The position numbers were made by a program, and so were the translations under genes. Shown here one piece after another: positions 43,881 through 51,670 of a stretch of 64,000 bases of DNA. How positions within the stretch are numbered: position 1 is the stretch's first letter; every line of letters starts with the position of its first letter. Below the pieces are notes generated by a model. It did not search any database, had not been told where the DNA came from, and was given only the letters and a program-made list of their open reading frames with translations. The stretch lies in contig NZ_JBJGXI010000009.1 in the NCBI RefSeq assembly GCF_045635475.1, positions 1-64,000 on the forward strand, in the 5' to 3' direction. Origin of the DNA: JBJGXI01 sp045635475. Its GTDB lineage: Bacteria > Bacillota > Bacilli > Bacillales > Amphibacillaceae.

Positions 43881-44516
43881 TTATCTTTTTACACTAACAG
43901 CAATGCCGTCACCAATCGGTACAATAGTTGTCCTGTATAAAGGATGTTCTGTTAAGAAGCCATTATACGTACGAAGTTTTTTTGCTATTTTTGATATTCG
44001 CTTATTTTCTCCAACATCATGTGCAACAAACCCTTTGAAAAGCACGTTATCAGAGATAATAATCGCATCTTCAGTCAAAAATTCACTAAAGATCTCAAAA
44101 AACCGTTGGTATTGCCCTTTGGCAGCATCGATGAATAACATGTCATAAGGTCCTTGATCCTTAATCTTATTAGTTTGTTCGAATGCATCACCAAATATAA
44201 CATTTATTTTATTTTGTTTTGATAATTCCTGTATATTTTTAACTGCCTCGCTATATCGTTGTTCATCTCTCTCCACAGTAACAACAGTTGATTGTGGGTG
44301 AGCCTCTAGCATGCGCAACGCTGAATAGCCAATAGCTGTACCTATTTCCAAAATTTTCTTCGGTTGCTTCATTCGCACCATTTGCATAAGAAAATCGATA
44401 CCTAATGGTTCCATTATTGGCACATTATTGATTTTTGCGTAGGCTTCTAATTTCGTAACCCAATCTTTTGGTTTATCTAATGTACCTAGTAAATATTGTT
44501 CTAAATGCTTTTCCAC
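43881..44516 (-). CDS. trmR: tRNA 5-hydroxyuridine methyltransferase TrmR
   Basis: O-methyltransferase (YrrM) that makes 5-methoxyuridine at wobble position 34 in B. subtilis. 211 residues. SAM motif ILEIGTAIGYSALRML (about 56-71), metal-binding DMLFIDAAKGQYQRFFE and SDNVLFKG typical of the cation-dependent family. GTG start with AGGAGG about 11 nt upstream. The hydroxylation genes yrrN/yrrO usually next to it are absent, so its substrate nucleoside must be made elsewhere or by TrhO. Confidence 0.88.
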   Translation of the reverse strand: MEKHLEQYLLGTLDKPKDWVTKLEAYAKINNVPIMEPLGIDFLMQMVRMKQPKKILEIGTAIGYSALRMLEAHPQSTVVTVERDEQRYSEAVKNIQELSKQNKINVIFGDAFEQTNKIKDQGPYDMLFIDAAKGQYQRFFEIFSEFLTEDAIIISDNVLFKGFVAHDVGENKRISKIAKKLRTYNGFLTEHPLYRTTIVPIGDGIAVSVKR

Positions 44517-44597
44517 TTCGGTAGAGACCTCCTGATGATAATCATTATTTAATTCTCCAAAGGTAAAACAAACAAAGAGAAAGGAACAGGATATCTC

Positions 44598-45755
44598 CTA
44601 TTCCCCGTCCCCTCTTACTTGGTGTGTTTCAATATTTTGTCTATGCTCATCAAATGTTTTTGCATAGTATATAGAACCATCACTTGCAGCAACAAAATAC
44701 AAGTAATCCGATTCAATCGGTTCTACTACTGACTGCAAGGAGCTCTCTGAAAAATTGGATATTGGACCAATCGGAAGCCCCGTCACCACATACGTATTGT
44801 AAGGAGAGTGCACTTCTAAATCATCAAATAACACTCGATCCTTATGTTTTCCTAACGCATAAAGAACCGTTGGGTCTGTCTGTAGCTTCATACCATCTGC
44901 TAATCGGTTATAAAACACTCCCGAAATTTGCTTTCGATCTTCTTCTGTTCGAGCTTCATTTTCGACAAGAGAAGCCATCGTAATCGCCTCATGGACAGTC
45001 ATCTTCTCTCCATAAAAATCCTTATCCAAAATTGTACTTAAATAATTCGTCAAGACGCTTTCTGTCTTATCTAACATAGCGGTTACAATCGTTTTTACCG
45101 ATGGTTCTTCCTCATAAAAATCGTAGGTAGCCGCAAATAGATAACCTTCAAGCGGTGTTCGTATATCTTCTTGTAAAATTTCATCTGTTAAGATCGCTGG
45201 GTATTTATTCATCAATTGTTCAATATATGCAGGATCATTTACCGTTTCGATGAATTCTTCCTTATCTATGCCTGCATTTTGCGCGTAAATCTCAGCTATT
45301 TGGTCTATTGTTTTTCCCTCAGGAATAGTGACAGTTAAAACAGCCTCTTTCATTACTTTACCTGTTTGAAGTTTATTTATTACTTCGTCAAGTGTCATAG
45401 AAGGAGAAAAATCATATTCCCCAGCTTGGAATTGCGTAACATTATTAAATTTAATATAATACCTGAAAATTTTAGCATTGTTAATAATATTATTTTCTTC
45501 TAAAATAGCTGCAATTTGAGAAGTTGATGAACCTAATGGTATCTCCACTTTAGTTGTTGTATCATCTGTTGCATCCACAGGCTCTAATGCTGTTTTAATG
45601 TATGAATAACCCCAGTAAGCTCCTGCCCCAATTATTAACGTAATACACGTCAATGTTATCATTACTATTTTTCTAACTAGGCCGGCTTCTTCACCTTTTA
45701 TATACTTAGGGTTAACTTGATTTTTTTTGTCTTCCTTTTTTCCGGAAGTTGTCAT
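44598..45755 (-). CDS. mltG: Endolytic transglycosylase MltG
   Basis: Membrane-anchored murein glycosidase that releases nascent glycan strands (YrrL, YceG-like). 385 residues from the ATG at 45755 with GGGGGAG upstream. Cytosolic Lys/Asp-rich tail, one membrane span (KIVMITLTCITLIIGAGAYWGYSYI), LysM-like region, then the YceG catalytic domain with MASLVENEARTEEDRKQISGVFYNRL containing the catalytic Glu and LQTDPTVLYALG. Confidence 0.93.
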   Translation of the reverse strand: MTTSGKKEDKKNQVNPKYIKGEEAGLVRKIVMITLTCITLIIGAGAYWGYSYIKTALEPVDATDDTTTKVEIPLGSSTSQIAAILEENNIINNAKIFRYYIKFNNVTQFQAGEYDFSPSMTLDEVINKLQTGKVMKEAVLTVTIPEGKTIDQIAEIYAQNAGIDKEEFIETVNDPAYIEQLMNKYPAILTDEILQEDIRTPLEGYLFAATYDFYEEEPSVKTIVTAMLDKTESVLTNYLSTILDKDFYGEKMTVHEAITMASLVENEARTEEDRKQISGVFYNRLADGMKLQTDPTVLYALGKHKDRVLFDDLEVHSPYNTYVVTGLPIGPISNFSESSLQSVVEPIESDYLYFVAASDGSIYYAKTFDEHRQNIETHQVRGDGE

Positions 45756-45852
45756 AGTATCTCCCCCTTTCATCCGATATATTATACTACAAAAAATAAC
45801 ATGATATCTAATAATAATTGATTTTTCTTTTACAAAAAGTTACATCATTTAA

Positions 45853-45894
45853 TAATAAAACCGACCCAAGATATTATGGGCCGGTTTTTTCTCA
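45853..45894 (-). terminator. Terminator after yrzB
   Basis: Minus-strand stem AAAACCGGCCCA with TGGGTCGGTTTT around ATAATATCT, followed by TTATTA; located between yrzB and mltG. Confidence 0.75.
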
Positions 45895-45907
45895 CCATTT
45901 TTCGGAA

Positions 45908-46192
45908 TTAGACGTCTTCTTCTTCCGTTAGCGTGTTCAACATCTCTTCTACCATTTCCCATTCGTCATCCGTTTCAATTTGGAATAAGGAAAAATCGTC
46001 TTCATCGTTTGCATTTTCCTCATAGCGGAAAGCAAATACCTCAACTTCTTCTTCTTCTGACTGCTCTGCTGGTACTACTGCTATATACGAGTGTTCTGTT
46101 TGATCAACATCAAAGGTAAATAATACCTCAAATAGATGTTCCTCACCCTTCTCGTCAGGAATAATAATTCGTTCTTTTTCTTCTAATCCCAC
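45908..46192 (-). CDS. yrzB: DUF1292 family protein YrzB
   Basis: 94 residues, very acidic (many Glu/Asp), with the family pattern IIIPDEKGEEHLFEVLFTFDVD...SYIAVVPAE and a C-terminal EWEMVEEMLNTL. No known biochemical role. Part of the conserved yrzL-ruvX-yrzB cluster, 16 nt from ruvX. Confidence 0.9.
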   Translation of the reverse strand: MGLEEKERIIIPDEKGEEHLFEVLFTFDVDQTEHSYIAVVPAEQSEEEEVEVFAFRYEENANDEDDFSLFQIETDDEWEMVEEMLNTLTEEEDV

Positions 46193-46208
46193 TTGATTGC
46201 CTCCTGTC

Positions 46209-46625
46209 CTAAGATTTGGCGTCTAAATAACTTTGTAAAATCATAACTGCCGCCATCTTATCAATTACTTTTTTACGTTTTTTTCTACTTACATCTGCCT
46301 CTATTAAAACTCTTTCGGCAGCCATTGTTGTTAATCGTTCATCCCATAATACCGTATCGATTCCAAATTGTGTTTCTAAATATTTGGCAAATTGCTGGGA
46401 AGCTTCACCTCGTGGCCCAATCGTGCCATTCATATTCTTCGGTAGACCAACAACGGCAAGAGTGATTTCATATTCTTCGATAATCGCCTTTAGTTCCTCT
46501 TGCGCCGTGCTATAATCTCTTTCATCCCAACGGATCGTCTTTAAGCCTTGTGCTGTCCATCCGAGACCGTCGCTAACTGCTACCCCAATTGTTTTTTGCC
46601 CAACATCTAGTCCTACTTTCTTCAA
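46209..46625 (-). CDS. ruvX: Holliday-junction resolvase-like RuvX (YqgF)
   Basis: RNase H-fold nuclease; family members are proposed to act on recombination intermediates or in pre-16S rRNA 5' maturation. 138 residues. GLDVGQKTIGVAVSD at residue 5 carries the first catalytic Asp; VVGLPKNMNGTIGPRGEASQQF and LWDERLTTMAAERVL provide the others. TTG start, overlapping the yrzL stop by 4 nt. Confidence 0.93.
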   Translation of the reverse strand: MKKVGLDVGQKTIGVAVSDGLGWTAQGLKTIRWDERDYSTAQEELKAIIEEYEITLAVVGLPKNMNGTIGPRGEASQQFAKYLETQFGIDTVLWDERLTTMAAERVLIEADVSRKKRKKVIDKMAAVMILQSYLDAKS

Positions 46626-46894
46626 TTTTGTTCCTCATTTTGTTGGCTTAAGTAAAATTTAACTAACACTTCTATAAGCTCGTCCCGTTCTATTCTCCGA
46701 ATCAAATTTCTAGCATCCTTATGTCGAGGAATATATGCTGGGTCACCAGACAATAAATAACCAACGATTTGATTTATCGGATTATACCCTTTTTCTTGTA
46801 ACGCTTCGTGAACTGTAAAAAATACTTCTTTAACATTTTCTTCAAAAGGTCCGTCTGAAAAATCAAACTGCATTGTTTTATCCATGGATCCCAT
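46622..46894 (-). CDS. yrzL: IreB family regulatory phosphoprotein (YrzL)
   Basis: 90 residues; IreB in Enterococcus is phosphorylated by the PASTA kinase IreK and affects cephalosporin tolerance. Signature EKGYNPINQIVGYLLSGDPAYIPRHKDARNLIRRIERDELIEVLV. ATG at 46894 with GAGGTG 5 nt upstream, matching homologues that start MxSMD. First gene of yrzL-ruvX-yrzB. Confidence 0.93.
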   Translation of the reverse strand: MGSMDKTMQFDFSDGPFEENVKEVFFTVHEALQEKGYNPINQIVGYLLSGDPAYIPRHKDARNLIRRIERDELIEVLVKFYLSQQNEEQN

Positions 46895-46991
46895 AAAATC
46901 ACCTCATTCTAAATTTTTACCGATTGCATTCTATATAATCTGCATTACTGCCATTATAATATAATGTTTGGCCGAATGATATCAGAAACTA

Positions 46992-49628
46992 CTATACCTT
47001 AGAACGAACATAGGTTTCTGCATAGAGAAGCGCGTCTTTTAACTGATCAGGATTTTTACCTCCAGCTTGCGCCATGTCAGGACGGCCTCCGCCTCCACCA
47101 CCACAACGTTTCGCTGTTTCTTTAATAAGATTTCCGGCATGAAAATCTCTTTCCATAAGGTCTTTGGAGACTCCTGCCGCTAACTGTACTTTATCATTGT
47201 TTACAGAGCCTAGCAAAATGATACCTGAGCCCATTTTTTGCTTTAGATCATCTACCATATTTCTTAATTGGTTCATGTCTGAGACGTCCACTTTTTGAAC
47301 GAGTAATTTCACTCCGCTGATCTCTTGCACATGGTCTAACAAGGTAGATGCTTCCATTCTAGAAAGTTTAGCACTTAGTGATTCTTTTTCTCTTTGAACA
47401 TCTTTTAATTCTTGGAACAAGCCATCGATTCGATCTGGAACTTTATCAACTGCAACTTTAAGTGCTTGTGCAGCTACTTGCAGTAATGCTTGCTTTTGAT
47501 TCATGTAAAGGTAAGCACCTTTGCCTGTAACTGCTTCAATTCGACGTGTTCCTGCCCCAATACCAGTTTCTGTTGAAATCTTAAATAAGCCTATTTCTGC
47601 CGTATTGTTTACATGACACCCACCACAAAGCTCCAGGCTATAGTCGGCTACTTGTACAACCCTAACCGTGTCACCATACTTTTCCCCAAACAGTGCCATC
47701 GCACCCATTTCCTTTGCTTCTGCAAGTGAATGGTATTCTGTATTAACACTAATTGAAGCCCATATTTTCTCGTTTACAATTTGTTCAATTTGTTGTAACT
47801 CTTGATCAGAAATCGAACCAAAATGAGAGAAATCAAATCGTAACCGATCACTTGCTACTAGAGAACCCGCCTGGTTAACATGTTCACCTAATACGTCTTT
47901 TAGCGCTTGATGCAATAGATGTGTAGCTGTATGATTCTTTTCAATTAATGCACGTGAAATCGTATCAACTTCCGTAAAGACCGCTGCTCCTTTTGCAATT
48001 GTACCTTCCTTCACTATTGCACGATGAAGATTTTGCCCTTTAGGCGCTTTTTGAACATCTTCTACATAAACCTTAGCGGTGTCAGTAACAATCCAACCTT
48101 TATCGGCAATCTGTCCACCACTTTCCGCATAAAAAGGTGTCTCTTCTAGAAATAGATAAACCTCATCACCAGTAGTAGCAGTTTCTACTAGTGTTTTAAC
48201 TTTAATAATTTCTAGTACTTTCGTAGCTGAATTTAGCGTGTCATAGCCAACAAACGTGCTATCAGCTTCAATCATGCTAAATACTTCGTCTTGTATTTGC
48301 ATGGAATCTACTTTTTGTCTTGCTTGACGTGCACGATCACGCTGCTTTGTCATTTCCGCTTCAAATCCTGCTTCATCAATCGTAAATCCTGCTTCTTGTA
48401 CATATTCTTCAGTTAGCTCTTTAGGAAAACCATACGTATCATACAGTCGGAATACTTCTTCGCCTGGAAAGACATTACTACCTTTTTGTTTTTCTTTTTC
48501 AAGAATATCAGATAAGATTGTTAGTCCTTCACTAAGCGTTTCGTGAAAACGATCTTCTTCGGTTTTAATAACATTTTCAATAAAATCTTGCTTCTTCCTT
48601 ACTTCTGGGTAGAATGGCTCCATGATTTCAGCTACAGTTGCTACTAATTGGAACATGAACGGCTTCTCTATTCCGATATTCTTCGCGTATCTTACTGCTC
48701 TTCTAAGCAATCTTCTTAATACATAGCCTCGTCCTTCATTTGAAGGAAGTGCCCCATCACTAACGGCAAAAGTTACCGTACGGATATGGTCAGCAATCAC
48801 TTTGTAAGCAACGTCTGACTGCTTATCGCTATTGTATTTCACATTAGCATATGCTTCCGTTGCTTTCATAATTGGCAAAAATAAATCAGTCTCAAAATTA
48901 GTTGGTGTATCTTGGATTACACAAACCATACGTTCTAGTCCCATGCCAGTATCAATGTTTTTCTTTGGAAGCGGGGTGTACGTATCATCTGGATTATGAT
49001 TAAACTGTGAAAAAACTAAATTCCAAATTTCCAAATAGCGTTCATTTTCTCCACCAGGGTACAGCTCAGCATCAGTTGGATCGTTGCCATATGCTTCTCC
49101 GCGATCATAAAAAATTTCTGTATTTGGACCACTAGGACCCTCACCAATATCCCAAAAATTTTCTTCTAATCGGATGATCCGTTCTTCTGGTAATTTAACA
49201 ACATCTTTCCATAACTGATATGCTTCATCATCTTCAGGGTGAACAGTTACAGATAATTTCTCAGCATCAAAGCCAATCCACTTATCACTCGTCAAAAACT
49301 CCCACGCATACTCGATCGCCTCTTTTTTGAAATAGTCGCCAATCGAGAAATTACCAAGCATTTCAAAGAACGTGTGGTGACGTGCCGTATAGCCAACATT
49401 TTCAATATCGTTCGTCCGAATTGATTTTTGTGCGTTAACAATACGCGGATTATCAGGTATCACACGACCATCAAAATACTTTTTCAGTGTTGCCACACCA
49501 CTATTGATCCACAATAATGTTGGGTCTTCTTTTGGTACTAACGATGCACTCGGTTCAACCTTATGTTCTTTTTCTTTAAAAAAATCTAAAAACATTTGAC
49601 GAACCTCTGCAGAAGATAATTGCTTCAT
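46992..49628 (-). CDS. alaS: Alanyl-tRNA synthetase
   Basis: Class II synthetase charging tRNA-Ala and clearing mischarged Ser/Gly. 878 residues, the usual length. Catalytic domain starts SSAEVRQMFLDFFKEKEH with WINSGVATLKKYFDG; the editing domain contains HTATHLLHQAL and CGGCHVNN zinc motif (about 665); C-terminal C-Ala domain with DHA-like end GGGGGGRPDMAQAGGKN. AAGGAG precedes the ATG. Controlled by the T-box leader upstream. Confidence 0.98.
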   Translation of the reverse strand: MKQLSSAEVRQMFLDFFKEKEHKVEPSASLVPKEDPTLLWINSGVATLKKYFDGRVIPDNPRIVNAQKSIRTNDIENVGYTARHHTFFEMLGNFSIGDYFKKEAIEYAWEFLTSDKWIGFDAEKLSVTVHPEDDEAYQLWKDVVKLPEERIIRLEENFWDIGEGPSGPNTEIFYDRGEAYGNDPTDAELYPGGENERYLEIWNLVFSQFNHNPDDTYTPLPKKNIDTGMGLERMVCVIQDTPTNFETDLFLPIMKATEAYANVKYNSDKQSDVAYKVIADHIRTVTFAVSDGALPSNEGRGYVLRRLLRRAVRYAKNIGIEKPFMFQLVATVAEIMEPFYPEVRKKQDFIENVIKTEEDRFHETLSEGLTILSDILEKEKQKGSNVFPGEEVFRLYDTYGFPKELTEEYVQEAGFTIDEAGFEAEMTKQRDRARQARQKVDSMQIQDEVFSMIEADSTFVGYDTLNSATKVLEIIKVKTLVETATTGDEVYLFLEETPFYAESGGQIADKGWIVTDTAKVYVEDVQKAPKGQNLHRAIVKEGTIAKGAAVFTEVDTISRALIEKNHTATHLLHQALKDVLGEHVNQAGSLVASDRLRFDFSHFGSISDQELQQIEQIVNEKIWASISVNTEYHSLAEAKEMGAMALFGEKYGDTVRVVQVADYSLELCGGCHVNNTAEIGLFKISTETGIGAGTRRIEAVTGKGAYLYMNQKQALLQVAAQALKVAVDKVPDRIDGLFQELKDVQREKESLSAKLSRMEASTLLDHVQEISGVKLLVQKVDVSDMNQLRNMVDDLKQKMGSGIILLGSVNNDKVQLAAGVSKDLMERDFHAGNLIKETAKRCGGGGGGRPDMAQAGGKNPDQLKDALLYAETYVRSKV

Positions 49629-49658
49629 TTATTTCAGCTCCTTTTAATATGTAAACAT

Positions 49659-49971
49659 AAAAAAACTCTCGTCCTGCATATATGCAGGGACGAGAGAAAT
49701 ATCGCGGTACCACCCTAATTATGGAACACAAATTTGTTCCATCACCTTATAGCGCTGTAACGGTGCAAACCGGTGGGGATTAGCCACACTCCGATCCTAG
49801 CTTCCATGATGCTTATCTAGAACTTCTTCCAGCCTCGGAAATTCCTCTCTTTAGACAAGTGAAAATCATGTACTCGTGATCATCTTTGATTTTGTTATTA
49901 AAGTTATTTAGTGATGCCTTGAGTAAGGCACATTATGTTGCTTTCGCACAAAATGCAAATCACCTTTGCTA
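49659..49971 (-). promoter_or_regulatory. T-box riboswitch of alaS (Ala specifier GCU)
   Basis: The T-box core AGGGTGGTACCGCG lies at 49703-49716 on the minus strand, followed by the terminator with CTCTCGTCC and GGACGAGAG arms ending in a T run. Further upstream, stem I shows AGTA on its 5' side and GGAAGCTAGG on its 3' side; GAA followed by GCT (49799-49801) gives an alanine specifier. Uncharged tRNA-Ala would stabilise the antiterminator. Confidence 0.93.
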
Positions 49972-49977
49972 TGCGAT

Positions 49978-50006
49978 ATTATAGACAAAATTCTCACACC
50001 TGTCAA
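49978..50006 (-). promoter_or_regulatory. Consensus sigma-A promoter of alaS
   Basis: TTGACA (50001-50006), 17-nt spacer, TATAAT (49978-49983): both boxes are perfect. The -35 box overlaps the end of yrrI. Confidence 0.9.
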
Positions 50007-51070
50007 TTACTTGCTCTATATGCTCGCGTATGGACGAGCACAACTTTGATAACGGACAGTACTGGAATGGCAATAATCATACCAATAATCCCACCAATTT
50101 CACCACCGACTAGTAAAGCAAATATAATTAAGATTGGGTGAATGTTGACGCTTTTCCCGACAATAAATGGAGAAAGTAAGTTTCCCTCGATAATCTGTAC
50201 AATGAATACCGATAAAATAACGAAAAGCACCATTTTAATTGAAACAGTAAAAGCAATAATTACAGCGGGTACTGCGCCAATGATCGGACCAAAATATGGG
50301 ATAATATTCGTCGTGCCGATAACAATTGCTAATAACAATGGGTATTTAATTCCTATTAACCAAAATAACCCATAAGAGGTAATCCCGACGAACAGACACA
50401 CTAATAACTGTCCACGAATATAATCGCCTAGGCTTTTATCAATTTTTTGTAATAACTGCTTACCATCTTCCCGATACTTCCTTGGCGTTAGTTTAAATAA
50501 GCTCGATTTTATTAAACTAAAATCTTTTAACATGTAAAAAACGAGGACCGGTATAACAGCAATGACAATTACGATATCCATAATTTTTGTTGCTTGTCTG
50601 ACCATTTCAGTAAGTATATTAGTAACCGCTTCTTCGAATTCATGCAAAAAATCATCCATCCGATCATGAACGGTTTCTGGTAAATACGATGTTTGTTCGT
50701 ACATGCCATAAATAGAAGCACGATAAGTATCAACAAATTGCGGAAGATTTTCATTCAAATCTCGCAATTGATGAATGAACATTGGAAACGCCTTGTAAAA
50801 GATAAAACCGACGCCACCAAAAAAAAGCAAATAAATAAAAATGATTGCGAACCATCTAGGGAAGTTACTTTCATGGAGCTTTTCAATTATTGGATGTAAC
50901 AAATAAGCAATTACTGCTGAGATAATAAAAGGTGTTAAAATTTTAAAAATGACAGAAAAGAAAGATTGATACAATGGAAATAATTTCGTTAACAAAAACA
51001 AAAATAAAAACGATAATATCCCAATCAAAATCCAATACAAGTAGTGCATTGAATTCTTTTGATTAAACAT
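50003..51070 (-). CDS. yrrI: AI-2E family transporter YrrI
   Basis: 355-residue polytopic membrane protein, about eight spans, of the PerM/AI-2E exporter family; substrate unknown. Conserved features include FISAVIAYLLHPIIEKL near the N terminus and the C-terminal GTTNIIPYFGPIIGAVPAVII and EGNLLSPFIVGKSVNIHPI. ATG at 51070 with AGGAGG about 10 nt upstream; the frame continues upstream through the ribosome site. Position between alaS and yrzQ/yrzR matches B. subtilis. Confidence 0.9.
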   Translation of the reverse strand: MFNQKNSMHYLYWILIGILSFLFLFLLTKLFPLYQSFFSVIFKILTPFIISAVIAYLLHPIIEKLHESNFPRWFAIIFIYLLFFGGVGFIFYKAFPMFIHQLRDLNENLPQFVDTYRASIYGMYEQTSYLPETVHDRMDDFLHEFEEAVTNILTEMVRQATKIMDIVIVIAVIPVLVFYMLKDFSLIKSSLFKLTPRKYREDGKQLLQKIDKSLGDYIRGQLLVCLFVGITSYGLFWLIGIKYPLLLAIVIGTTNIIPYFGPIIGAVPAVIIAFTVSIKMVLFVILSVFIVQIIEGNLLSPFIVGKSVNIHPILIIFALLVGGEIGGIIGMIIAIPVLSVIKVVLVHTRAYRASN

Positions 51071-51199
51071 ATATAACACGCGCCTCCTATCCATGAATCA
51101 CTTTAAGAGACGACCCTTACGTAGTGTCAAGGGCCGCCAACTGATTTAGATATAGGTTTTCCAATTTAGATGTTTTTATCATGATCTGTGTCCGTCTTA

Positions 51200-51355
51200 T
51201 TAGAAATTACGCATCACTCGACGCATGCCTTTTTGCATTTGTTTAACCGTACGGTTATCCATTACATCTCCAAGATTGTAATTATTCTTTTTTGCCTGAC
51301 GATAAACCATCGTACCTATCCCTAAAGCAACTAACGAAGTTACAGTTTTGTTCAT
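51200..51355 (-). CDS. yrzQ: YrzQ family protein (DUF3918)
   Basis: 51 residues: MNKTVTSLVALGIGTMVYRQ forms a hydrophobic N-terminal segment, followed by a basic tail with repeated Met/Arg/Lys (VKQMQKGMRRVMRNF). GGTGGTGAT precedes the ATG. The family is small and uncharacterised; the location between yrrI and the zinc-ribbon gene agrees with B. subtilis yrzQ. Confidence 0.85.
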   Translation of the reverse strand: MNKTVTSLVALGIGTMVYRQAKKNNYNLGDVMDNRTVKQMQKGMRRVMRNF

Positions 51356-51378
51356 TCTATCATCACCACCATCTTAGA

Positions 51379-51567
51379 TTACCATTGAGGTTTTCGCTCT
51401 TCTTCAGAAAATAGATCGTTTAATGAACTTAACGTTCCGTCCGGCTCGACTTGATGCATATCCAACGCGCCATCCATGACAGACAGTTCAATAAAACAGG
51501 TCCAACAATAAAACTGTTGGTTACCAATTTTCCCAATATCCTTACCTTTACAATTTGGGCAGTGCAT
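51379..51567 (-). CDS. yrzR: Zinc-ribbon protein YrzR
   Basis: 62 residues. CPNCKGKDIGKIGNQQFYCWTC has two CxxC pairs for one zinc, followed by FIELSVMDGALDMHQVEPDGTLSSLNDLF. Function unknown. The ATG at 51567 is preceded by AAGGAG at a long distance (12 nt); no better start exists. The family name is assigned from its short zinc-ribbon form and conserved location. Confidence 0.8.
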   Translation of the reverse strand: MHCPNCKGKDIGKIGNQQFYCWTCFIELSVMDGALDMHQVEPDGTLSSLNDLFSEEERKPQW

Positions 51568-51670
51568 AACGTATAGCAACTCCTTGCTCTTTCAAAAGTT
51601 TTTAACAAGTATGCCCAAATTTAGTAAAAATATAAGCAAAAATCAAATGGTACCCTTAGTGTGCGGACAA

